Of a stretch of 64,000 nucleotides of DNA, positions 1-10,465 are shown piece after piece. The DNA is from Phylloscopus collybita (Eukaryota > Chordata > Aves > Passeriformes > Phylloscopidae). Under the pieces are notes generated by a model. The model was not told the DNA's origin. It saw only the letters and a list, made by a program, of their open reading frames with translations, and did no database searches. The stretch's first letter is position 1. Each line of letters opens with the position of its first letter. The position numbers and the translations under genes are program-made. Location of the stretch: positions 7,424,001 through 7,488,000 of the forward strand of contig JAJNNQ010000024.1 in NCBI GenBank assembly GCA_027886175.1, written 5' to 3'.

Positions 1-80
1 GGACTTGCTACCTGGAGGAGAGCAAGATTTATTAGATTACAGTTGCTGCTAATTTCTGCTTCAGAAGAAAGTCTAATTTT

Positions 81-279
81 AAACAAACAAACAAACCCCC
101 AAAACAACAGCAAAAACAAACACCCCCCCCGCAAAAAAAAAAACAAAAAAAAAAACCAAACCCCCCCCCAAAAAAAACAAACAAACAAACCCCCCCCAAA
201 AAAAACAAAAAACAAAAAAACAAAACAAAAAAAAACCCAAAAAAACAAAACAACAAAACCAAAACCCCCAAACTCCAAC
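81..279. repeat. A/C low-complexity tract with long C runs
   Basis: Almost every base on the + strand is A or C: A runs and AAAC units are interrupted by C runs at 96-100, 123-130, 161-169, 190-197 and 265-269. The complementary strand therefore carries five G runs of at least five bases, enough in principle to form a G-quadruplex. Open frames here on both strands encode only Lys/Asn/Pro/Thr or Phe/Cys/Gly runs and are not genes. Confidence 0.95.
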
Positions 280-309
280 TTTTTTTATATACAGAAGTTC
301 CTAATCAGT

Positions 310-1076
310 TATCAGCTTTGAGACCAAAACCTATGTCTTTGTTTGGAAAGACAGGTAAAAAAAGCCAGGGAAAGCTGGAGTTTCCCTTGGAATGGAGAAT
401 GTAAATCCTGCCCCCCCTCCAAATTATAATTTTGCAATTAAGGGCTTTCAGGCAAAGATTTGGGAATAGGAACAACAGTTCTTTACTAGGAATATTAACA
501 ATACAAATGTAGTAGAAAAACAAACAAATGAGCAAACAAACAACAATTTTGGAGAACCCTGACAGAGTCAGAGCTACAACCTGCCACCCTCTTGGCCAAG
601 GTGTTGGAAGCAGTCCAAAAGTAAGTCCTCATGGAGTAGTAGATGTGGTTCTGTTGGAGAAGAGGTGATTCTGAGAGAAAAGGGTCCAATGATGGTGAGA
701 AAGGTCCAGTCTTCCTCCAGGAATCTGATGGAATCACAGATACCTCATATTCCTATGTCTCAGTTTTCATCTAGGTAGGAATGGTTGGCTCCCCCCACTG
801 GGTGGAGCATCTCACAATGGGATGATGGAATGTGGATGTTGGCTTGTGGATGATGGCTTGGTGCGCCTTAATGGCCCATTAGCAGAAAATATCCACCTGG
901 AGGGAGGACGGGTGGTGAGAGAGATAAGAAACACTGCCCCACCCGGGTTTAACAGTAGCCCATTATCAGAGGGCACCTGCCCCCCTCCCCCCAGAATAAA
1001 AAAAGCAAAAAAATCTCCCCAGCTGCTTTTGACAAATGAAATAGAATACACATTTTTGGTTCCATAACCCAAGACA
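310..1076 (-). mobile_element. Avian endogenous retrovirus LTR, degraded, probably solo (copy 1)
   Basis: The right part (about 545-1076) is clearly homologous to the LTR at 9851-10465: both share the blocks around 613-660, 690-722, 803-822 and 865-885 in the same order, and both end in a TAACC...GACA terminus (here 1066-1076). The left part (about 310-490) is not shared; it has a C run near 410-418 and a stretch near 420-490 that I recall from other passerine LTRs. Minus orientation is inferred: a variant polyadenylation hexamer AGTAAA lies on that strand at 482-487 near the presumed 3' end. The 5' TG terminus is degraded and no target duplication is found; the five bases after 1076 are ACCTG. 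No retroviral coding sequence is adjacent, so this is probably a solo LTR left by recombination. The left boundary is uncertain by tens of bases. Confidence 0.75.
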
Positions 1077-2682
1077 ACCTGTTATTCCTTTACTAATTTG
1101 TTTGGGAAAATGATTATTGGCTACTGCTTCTCTGTAAGGAGAAGTGAGTTTAGCACTCTCAGGAAAATCACAAAGTTCTTGTGAACTGATGAAAAGCCCC
1201 CCACTCCAAGGAGACTCCTTTGACATCCAAGCAGTAGCAAAATACTCATTCAAAAACCAATTTAGTTTGGCAGCAGAGATTTATCCTGGCATAAGAACCC
1301 TGAAAAAAAAATCCTGAAGAGCTGGTGGCTTGTACAGCTTGAACCAGGGTCTTAGAGAAGGGTGTTTTGTTGGGCTTTCTTCAGTTAGGACTAACTTTGT
1401 GGCAATATTGGCCAACAGGTATTTTTTCCCCTGTTTTTTTCTCTAAACCCATCTGGTAGCAGTGCATATATTCCAGTTCCCTCAGTAGTGCTGCTAAGGA
1501 CTTGTGTACACTGTCCTCAGAATCATGGATTAGTAGTGAGTTTCAATCAAGTCTTCATATTAATGATTTTCTGCACTGGAACAGCTGCTGCCACCCATGG
1601 AAACCTTATGGGTTTTTCCCCCGAATTTTTTGTGTGAAGCCTCCTGCCTTCTCTTGGAAAAGGAAAAAAAAAAAAAAAAAAAAAAAAAAAAGACACAAAT
1701 GACACTGTGATCACTGATATTTTAAGACCTGCCTTGTAGTTGTGACTGTCTAAATTCCTAAGTGTGGATTGTGACTCACTAAATAAACCCCTACAATGGG
1801 AGAAGGCTCAGTGGAGAGGGACAGGGTAATGTGCCCACTAAACTCAGGGAATGAGGTTAAGAAGCTGAGTATCCCAACAATGAGGAGACCAGAGGGTGGC
1901 CCTTGTTTTAGATAAACAGCTATCAACATCTGAATGGATTACCTAGGGATGCAAATGTCTCCCTGAATCAGCCAGACTAGTAGGGGGTCTGTAAATACTT
2001 TGTCTAACACAGAGTATGAAAACCGGATAATTATTAGAGCAGCAGGTTTGAACTAGCTTCACCCACATATTCCTTCTGGAGGCTGGGCATAGTAAAAGCT
2101 ATACCTTTCACTCATGGAGCATCTGAAAGATGTTGGTGAGGGTTTTATTGGGCTCTTGCAGTAGTAAAAGTGGATAATATTTAGAGACTGAAGTGTTTTA
2201 GTAGACCAGATCCTTGAATCTGGTTAGAGGGATTATCAGCTGAGTCCTTCTTATGCTGAGTGTTTTGTCCCCTGGAATTATTAAGTGCCTCAGCGACTTC
2301 TCAGAGTTATGGAGAAAAGTTTTATTGGCTTGGAAGTGACTGTAAATGACTGGTTTGCCACCTTGTTTGTCACCTGGTTCTGCACAGTGGCAGTTCTACA
2401 GTGTGCTGTGATGAAGGAAGGCAGCATTCCAGTCACTCAGTGAGGCATTTCTTTAACTTAAACATTGAAAAGTGCAATATAGAGAATATTTATTTAGATA
2501 ACACAACATGTAAACTTGGTTGGTGGAACTCAGTTTGTGTTGCTACCTGGCAACATGGCAAACCTCTCTCCTAAGAGTCACCATAAGGTTTCTTGGCCAT
2601 ACTGCCCTTCTGTGAATAATTGACATCTCTATTGAAAAATAAAATTCTTCTGAAAATAACAAAATAAATAAATGAGACTGCA

Positions 2683-2691
<9 letters not shown>
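1077..2691. other. Unique AT-rich sequence, no gene seen
   Basis: No recognisable coding, RNA or transposon signal. A 28-base A run lies at 1664-1691. A 66-codon open frame (1502-1702) reads straight into that run and ends in poly-lysine, so it is not credible as a gene. Confidence 0.6.

Positions 2692-2733
<42 letters not shown>
2692..2733. repeat. Poly-T tract, 42 T
   Basis: An uninterrupted run of 42 T, preceded by a short TAAATAAATAAA-like segment and a CT-rich lead-in. It could be the poly-A tail of an old antisense retrocopy, but no recognisable retrocopy body lies to its right. Confidence 0.95.
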
Positions 2734-4380
2734 CTTTTGAAAGAAAGGTCTTTCTGAAGAAATAGCTCTTTCTAGCTTCGACCCATCAAACAGCTGAATT
2801 CAGACAGGGATAACAAAGATGCTGAGCTAAGTATGTTGTTCTTGAGGAAGTGTATGGGAAACAAGGGCAGTAAGCTTTGTCTTTTTAATATAGCAGTCTC
2901 GAGGAATAGAATACTTTGAACTATTAAGAAGAGAATTTAGCAGTTAAACACCTGCGTATCAGTTAGCAGATATTGGAGCACTTGTGGTTATCCAGATACA
3001 TTTAATAATGAATCCATTTCCAAAGAGGGATATTTGAACCTATGTTGGATACTGTGCTCTCAAACTATTTGATTGACTGGTCAGACCTAATTCCTAACAC
3101 ACCAGAGCTGATCTGTTGGTTTCTATTCCAATACTTATTTTCTTGAATAACATGCAGCACAGTCCAGGAGTGGCACATATAAATATATGTAGTGATTTAG
3201 GCATTGTATTGCAACTCCTTGCAGACTGTTGTAAGGACATTCATGTAATAGACTGAACTAGACAGATGTTGCTTTGACCAATTAGAACCTGTGATTTTCT
3301 TCAACAGCTGTGACAGATATTTCATTCACCTCTCTTCCCCTTATTATATTTACTTGAGAGTTTGGGAAGGATTTGTCCTTGGAATATTGGATAGTAATGT
3401 ATTTTTATCTCAGAAGAAGTCCTTTAATGACAATAAGCTTTTAACAGAAAATCATTACTTAAACAATTTTAGAGCCTTTTGCTGTCTGTTGGAACTGAAA
3501 TCGATATGCCAGGACATAGACACTGAAATTAAGTGCAAACTTGATTTGAGTATCATATTAGTTTGCAGACTAACACTTCAGAGCTATTTAGCTAACAAAC
3601 TGTTTTTTAACTAAATGTTTTTCATTGATCTTTTTGTAATGTGGTTTCCATGTATTTTCATTACATTTCTATACTGCCTTCACTTAGAGAAAATTTGTAT
3701 TTTGCAAATATATAGCAAGATTAAACTGCTGAAATGCTGCCCAAAAAACCCTAAAACAAAAACCAAAACCAAAAGAAAACAAAAACAACACCCCACCTTA
3801 AGCAAGGTCTTTTTCTTAAATCTACGGTCAACAATTCAAACAGCATAAAATAAACACATCATAAGAACTAAATATGTCATATGGGCTACTGTGATGACTC
3901 AAAAGTCCAATTCACTTGCATATTCTAAGTTCTAAGCAGATATTTTACAAAGAATTTAATTCTAAGCTTCTGTATATCTTAAAGGTGACTTAGTCCTCTA
4001 TTTGTCACATCTTTTCCCAATGTAGTTCTGAAGAGAATTTTTTCAGATCTCTCTGAAATAGATACAGATTTACTTGTTCTGTGTTTTTGGCATGTAGTGT
4101 TCTTGCATTATTAAAAAGTGATATAATTATATTAAGCATGATTATAAACCACAATGAACAAATTCCAAGGCTTCATCACTTCATCCTGCTCAATGAAACC
4201 ATGTCCTGATTTTTCCTTCTCATCACTTAAGGCAACTTGAAATTGTTCCAATGTGAATGACGTCCAACAAAGCAATTCTGTTCAAAAGTCAGAAATGTGA
4301 GGTGGAGGCAGACAAAGCTATAAAGGATGGACATATCCAGCAAAACGAGACTCAGGAGGGAAAATAACTTCATGTAGACA
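2734..4380. other. Unique AT-rich sequence with a short A/C tract
   Basis: No gene recognised. The longest open frame (3291-3614, 107 codons) has no domain I recognise and no splice or promoter context. A short A/C tract lies at about 3739-3795. Confidence 0.6.
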
Positions 4381-4449
4381 TGTTTTTGGTTTTTTTTGGT
4401 GTTTTGTTTTGTTTTTGTTTTTTTGGTGGTTGTTTGTTTTTGTTTTTTT
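4381..4449. repeat. T/G low-complexity tract
   Basis: A run of TTTTG and TTTGG units with almost no A or C on the + strand. The same composition recurs at about 4901-4939. Confidence 0.9.
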
Positions 4450-4939
4450 CAGAAAAAAGGTAAAACAATGATAGACCTTAGCGAACTATTTCAGAGATAA
4501 CACTATTATATATTTTAAGTGATTATTTTCTTTTTTCCCCAAGTTGTTATTAATGCTATCTCTGTAATTTATGAAATTTGCAAAAGAGATTATTTGTTTT
4601 GCCTAGCTTGTTTTTGTAATCAGTTTTAGGTATTTGGTGATTAGGTGAAAATCGCATTTTTAGTACATTTTTCTTTTTTTTTGGTGACTGAACATAAATT
4701 TGTTCTGAATTTCCTGAAGTAAATAATGGAAATTTTCACCAATTTTACCCAAACAGAGACAAAATTAGAACCCTCTTCTTAAGTTATTTTTTATTCTTTA
4801 TAAAAGAAGTTTTTAAGAGGAAAAATGTAGTTGCAGAAAATTTTATTTAAATTTATTATTTGCAAATTCATTAACTCTATGACAGCCTGTCACAATGCTG
4901 GTGTTTTTTTTGTGTGTGGGGTTTTTTTGTTTGTTTGTT

Positions 4940-7900
4940 CAGACAAAAATCCTGGGGGAAAAAATAGGTTTTATACACGAAATTAATTTTAGTGGGAGCT
5001 AAAGTCTTTAAAATAATGATGGAACATCTTTTATTTTATTGTGGTATAGCCTTCTTACACTTGTGCTTGTTAACTCTGTGTTTGGACTTTTAAATAGTTT
5101 TATTTAACCTAGCTGATACTTAAATGTTAGCCTATATCTCATATAGCTGGTGTTTACATTTCATTAACGCTTATTCCAAGACACAGCTAAGTGCCTTGGT
5201 TGTTGTTTTTATTGTAAATAACTTCAGTCAATTATCCATGGAATAACTCAAGTTAATGTAGGAACAAGCGTTTAAGTTCATGAATAATCTTGTTCTTCAA
5301 GTGAGTACATGTTTAATATTTTAGAACACTGTTATAACATTTGTTACAAGCAATTCAAGCCAGGCTATGAAATCAACTCAATGATAAGCACTTCATGCTC
5401 GAGAACTAATTTTAGAGGATGTCCTCTCTTGCAAAACACTCTCTGCATCTTTCCCGGTGTTTGCGTTGCACCCAGCTGCTAATGGCAGCATTCCAGTGGA
5501 TGCTCAAGCTGCCCTTTCTCTGCTCCATTGCCACTGTGAATGGACCAGACCCGCTTCTCAATTCTCAGAGATAATGAGGTTATAATTGCACTACAATTAT
5601 GCTTTCAAGGAGGACCCAGACCTTCTTGCATTTGCCCATCTAACCTGCCTAGAGGCTGGTAAAAGTGCCCTTGGGGAACTGCGGTGTGGTGTGCCTGCCC
5701 AAGCTGGCCTGAAAAACTCCCCAGAGAGGCAGTGGCACTCGACTCTCCTGAGCTCATGGCTGCGTGGCTTCTCTTGTCTTTCCAGCCATCTCTCTTCAGA
5801 TGGAGGAATTGTCACCTGGTGCTGGCAGAAGCAGGAACCTCTAGTGTTTACATTTTAGCATGTGTATTGCTCTTCTATCACTCTTGAGTTGAGAAGCTGC
5901 CTTTCACCTGTGCTTGCTAGCAGAGCATCACATGCAATGTTTTTCAGAGTAAGACAGGTGCTGTTGATTTGTTTCTTCAGGTTTATCTCTGTTAGATTAT
6001 AGATATGGTTTGCTTGGTCTGGTTAAGCTGTCATAGCCTCCACCTATCCCAGATCTCATCTCATCAGCTGTGCATCACAGCTGGAGGTATTTAAAATGCC
6101 CACCTGAAAGGAATTGGAAACCTTGTGTAACTCTGTGATTATGTGCAGGCTGTCTTTTAAACCTCGTGGACAACCAAAGGGGAGATGGAGAACCCTAAAA
6201 TGCAGTTATATTTTTAGTTGATAAATTGTATGTTAATTATAATAGTGTACACCTTAGGAAAAAAAAAAGCGTTCATAATTTAAACTGTATATTTTATAAG
6301 CTGAATTTTTTTTCTTCTTTTGATTGAGTTGATGATGATCAGGAAACTTAAAATGCTTGATGTAGAAATCAGTTAATCGCTGTTCACACTGAGCAAAATT
6401 TAGCTAGGTGAACTCTAGCTTTGTGAATGTGAAAGAGCCTGGGTTTGGTAATAACACGAGAAAAGTATCAAGCTGATTGTAATTTTTTTTTCCCCTTAAG
6501 GAGGGTAAATCTTGTTCAATTTGACATTAAGTTTCTGGTTTAATGCATGGATTTGATGTGCCTTGGGCTCAAGATGATACACTGGAATTTACAAGTTGGT
6601 GGGATTTCTAAAGTCATCAAAAACTGATATAATGATAAGGATCCTGCAGTTTGTTTTGGCATTGTCACATCACATACACCCCACCCAAAGAACCCTTCAC
6701 TTTTAGGTAGAGTTTATTTCAGTAAGCATGACATTTCCATAATGTGGATATAGAAATAATATGATGTTTAAATTTTTTTTTTATTGCAATTCTTATTTGC
6801 CACCAGCACAGCTTTTTTTTTCTAGTTATATATTTACAGCAGTTATCTTTCATCAAATAATTAAAACTATAGTTCACCTCATTACAAAACAAATAGAGAC
6901 AAAATTTGAGAAAGAATCTGCATTTTCTATTCAGCCAATTACCCTTAATTGTGAAAGGCACTAGTCAAGATTTAGGTCTACTGTGTATAGATTGAAGCTA
7001 TCACTGATTTGAATGACTTTTTGTCTTGATAGCTTGCAGTAAATGCTGATAGAGTTACCAACAGGTATTTCCCCAGTAGGATACTGAGTGTGAGTAACAA
7101 TGTCTCATTTTCTCCTGGACATGCTGTATACTTAAATGCATGATTCATAAATAGCCTATAAAATGAGATACAATTATTAATGTCCAAGTAATCATAGAAA
7201 GAATTGCTACGTTACATCAAATCCAAATATAACGTCAACGTTTCTACTGAGTTGCTGATTTTCTTCCCAGAAAGAACAAATCATTCCTTCAAATGTAACT
7301 CTCCTGCCAGTTATTAGGGCTAGCAATATCACCTATTTTCAAAGCTAAAACTCTGACTTGAGCCTCTTTCAGAACTCTGCTGCCTTTTCCAATTTTTGTA
7401 GATATTTTTTCTTTTTTTTTTCTTGTTTTACCTTTTATTTTACACAAAACTAAGTTAAGCCCCTTTTTCCACTGTAGTAAGCCCCTTTTTCCACTCCTGA
7501 CAGAAATATTCTGCACCCTTTCCACTTCTGAATCAGAATTTATTATTATTATTACCGTTCCTTTTTTACTTTAGGCAAAGCATAAGATGTTCAAAATTGC
7601 CATGCAAGTACACTGGGGTGGGTGAGTACAGACAGGGTAGTGCACAATTTGCAGACAAACTCATGAGTCAAATGATTATGGTCATGGAATTGCAAGTGGA
7701 GAAGGGGACATTGTGCCCCGTCTTTATGCAGATCAATACCTTTATGTATCACTCTGATGTTGAGATGCCTCATCCAGTGATCTGTTTTCTCTTTTATTGC
7801 TGCTGGGCTGGTTGAGTGAGGGATTTGAAACCTGTGTGATGCTGTACAACCAGCAGACTCTCTTGTGATGATTTTCATGCAGCCAAATGTCTCTGTGAGG

Positions 7901-9235
7901 TGTCTGTCAGGCTTTTAGTCCGCTGCACTGTAGGTCTCAAGCTGGGGGTTGATGGCTTTTGCTTTCATTGACATTAAAAGATTGGAGGGGAAAAAAAAAA
8001 AGCCCCATTATATTGATTTTTCCTTTTCAAACACTTTTATATTATCAAAGTAACTTTGAGATTTCAATTTCAGAAGTTTGGTGTATTAAAATAATATAAA
8101 AATGTGAAATATAAAGTTTACCCTTATTAAGTCAATAAGACTTTATTGATCAAAAACATATTTGTGTTTCTGAGAATATTGATTTAATATTATGTTGAAA
8201 TTCAATGTTTGACAAGAATTGGAAATATCTCTCTTCCTTTGGTAGAATTAACCATGAAAAAGAGATGACAGCTCTCATTGACTCCTAGAACAACTCCAGT
8301 CAATCTGAACAGACTGGCTTAAAAACCCTTCCTCCATTTCATACACGTACCTCGCTCTGACTTCCACACCTAAAGACTCTATTCTGTGTGCACTTGTTCC
8401 TTTTCCTAGAAAATTAGGACTGTTCTCATCAAGAAAGGGTGAAGAGTTTGTTTAAAAGGGGGCAGGGGCGTTAGTGTACTGTACACATAAATGTATCTGT
8501 GAAATTTACAGCACACTGCTAATTCCATGCTAATTTTCCATGTGGACACTCTTGTTACTTAATATAATTTTGACTGGCCATAGCTTTGTGTTGCCTAGTG
8601 CTATGCTGTAAATTCAAACCCTACAGTGTCTTTCAATATCTTTTCCAAGCACACAAACCCTTAAAATCATTCAGCAGAGGAGAGGTCACCAGAAAGTAAG
8701 AGGTTGCTACTCTGCAGTCCCCAAGAGGTCAAAAACATAAACACCTTGGTGGATATAACCTATGGGATCCAACTCAGTGAAGGTATGGACAAAAGGCATA
8801 TGTAGATTTGCAGGCAATCACCATTTGGCCTGTGTTTAGCTCCAGGAATCCTTAGTGAGGTTATTTACTCAATGGCTAAAAGTCCTTTCCATGTATCTAA
8901 TCAAGGTAATGAGCATTTTGTGATTTGCAATTAACTCTGCAGTTGCCCAAACATCTGGAAACAAATCTTTTGACAGCTCTGTGTGTACGTGTGCATGTTT
9001 CAGTGTGTACCAACACTGAAGGATGTTGTGCTTGTTAAACAGTATTTTTAGGTACTTTCTATTTATCGTTGCAGTCCTCATGTTCACCAAAGATTTGACT
9101 GTAGTCGAGAGGTTTGTATTCTTTAAGGAAGAGTACATGGTCAGTAGAAATGGTCTTTGAGAAGAGAGCTTTGAGGCAGGGCAGCTAGACTTATCCCCAT
9201 TGCCACAACAGACTGGCACAGTGCAAATCTTAATT
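4940..9235. other. Unique sequence; GC-richer patch at 5400-5900
   Basis: No gene is supported. The patch at about 5430-5850 is richer in G+C and CpG than its surroundings and has overlapping open frames of 60-90 codons on both strands, none with a recognisable domain. It could be a regulatory element or the remnant of an old insertion. A two-copy tandem duplication lies at 7456-7495. The 116-codon minus-strand frame at 8869-9219 is unrecognised and is probably chance. Confidence 0.5.
7456..7495. repeat. Two-copy tandem duplication, 22-bp period
   Basis: An identical 18-base block starting TAAGCCCC and ending CCACT occurs at 7456-7473 and 7478-7495, separated by GTAG. This is consistent with a small replication-slippage event. 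Confidence 0.9.
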
Positions 9236-9294
9236 TGTGGGGGGTTGTTTGTTTTTGGTTTTTTTTGTGGCTGGTTGTTCTTTTCTTTTTTTTT
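9236..9294. repeat. T/G low-complexity tract
   Basis: GGGG followed by TTG/TTTG units and two runs of eight or more T. Same composition as the tracts near 4.4 kb and 19.4 kb. Confidence 0.85.
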
Positions 9295-9850
9295 GAGAAC
9301 AACTCTTATTCTTAGGATGTAGTTTTAATCATTGTGTGTGGGTGTTGGTTTCATATATTAATTTTTGTGTGCATGTCTTGGAAATGGTTACTTGAGGTAC
9401 AACTCTCAGAGCAATTTTGAACTCTGAGCACTTAAGCTTGCAAGGTTTTCTCTTACTGTCACGTGATCAAATTATTTTTATATAAGATCAGGAATCCTGG
9501 GTTCAGCACTCTTGTTTCCCTTTGAGAATGCTTAGAAAACCATTTTAGTTTTTCTTCCTGACTTTCTTATCCCAAGGAAGTGCAAGGCCCACACTCATGG
9601 CAATTAGTAGAAGCCTTTGTTGGGCCTTGACTACCTTGGATCTCCAACAATGCCTTAAGAGGGTCTCCTATGCGAGACTATGAGGATGAAATCAATAAGA
9701 TGAACGTTTCAAATGAGTAGCTTCGTTTTATTTTTGATTCATCCATCCATTGTGGAGGTGCATTATGCTGCAGCTCCTGGTGAGAGGAGCTGTGGGAGCT
9801 GTGGGCAGAGCAGGCCTGACTGCTGTCCTGAGGACATCACCGCCTCAGCA
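9295..9850. other. Unique sequence upstream of a solo LTR
   Basis: Nothing recognised. The final five bases, CAGCA (9846-9850), form the left target-site duplication of the LTR that follows. Confidence 0.55.
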
Positions 9851-10465
9851 TGTACTGGTTTGAAAGCAAAACCAGTGAGACTCCCAGTCAGAGATAAAAT
9901 TTAATAGGAGAAGAGAGGGAAAAAAGGGTAAAATAAAATAAATGGAACAATACAACCTGACACCCTGTTGGTCAGGGTGTGTGAAGCAGTCCAAAAGTGA
10001 GTCCTCCTGGAGTGGCAGATGTGGTTCTGTTGGAGTAGAGATGATCCTGAGAGAGAAGGGTCCAGTGATGGTGAGAAGGGTCCAGTCTTCCTCCAGGAAT
10101 CCAGCGGAACCAGATGAGATGTTCTGGTCAAAGCAGCGATTCCTGTAGAAACATCTGGTAGCTCTTGTTTCCTCTGGGAGTCCAGTGGATAAAAGCTGCT
10201 CGTGATGTCTCAAACCCTGGATTATATCCAGGTGGGAATGCTTGGCGCCTCCCCCTGGGCAGAGCATCTCACAATGGTATGATTTCATCCTATCAGTCAT
10301 GCAGTGGGTCCTTGATGGCCCATTAACCAGAGATAACGTCTTCCAGGAAGGCATTGTTGGGCTCATTAACAGAAGATAAGGAGAACACTGCTCCACCTTG
10401 GCTCCAAGGGCTCATGGGGATAGAATACAGACCTTGGGCACAATTTTATATTGTAACCTAGGACA
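9851..10465 (-). mobile_element. Solo LTR of an endogenous retrovirus, ERVL-like (copy 2)
   Basis: The element begins TGTACTGG and ends CCTAGGACA, so it has the TG...CA termini of a retroviral LTR, and it is flanked on both sides by CAGCA (9846-9850 and 10466-10470), a perfect 5-bp target duplication. Five-base duplications are typical of class III/ERVL-type elements, but this assignment is an inference. There is no internal retroviral sequence, so this is a solo LTR of 615 bp produced by LTR-LTR recombination. Minus orientation is inferred from an ATTAAA signal on that strand (9900-9905), about 50 bp from the presumed 3' end, and a TATA-like GATATAAT on that strand near 10214-10221. A 183-codon minus-strand frame (9845-10396) spans most of the LTR and has no retroviral protein features; it is incidental. 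Confidence 0.9.

Noticed and set aside
32..321. Open frames on both strands through the A/C tract
   Set aside because: They encode only Lys/Asn/Pro/Thr or Phe/Cys/Gly runs dictated by the simple sequence.
10..1081. ACCTG at 10-14 matching the five bases after the first LTR (1077-1081)
   Set aside because: The sequence after position 14 does not begin with TG or resemble an LTR start, so this is probably chance.
9845..10396. 183-codon minus-strand open frame, the longest in the window
   Set aside because: It coincides with the solo LTR, has no retroviral or cellular domain, and the sister LTR at 310-1076 does not keep the frame open.
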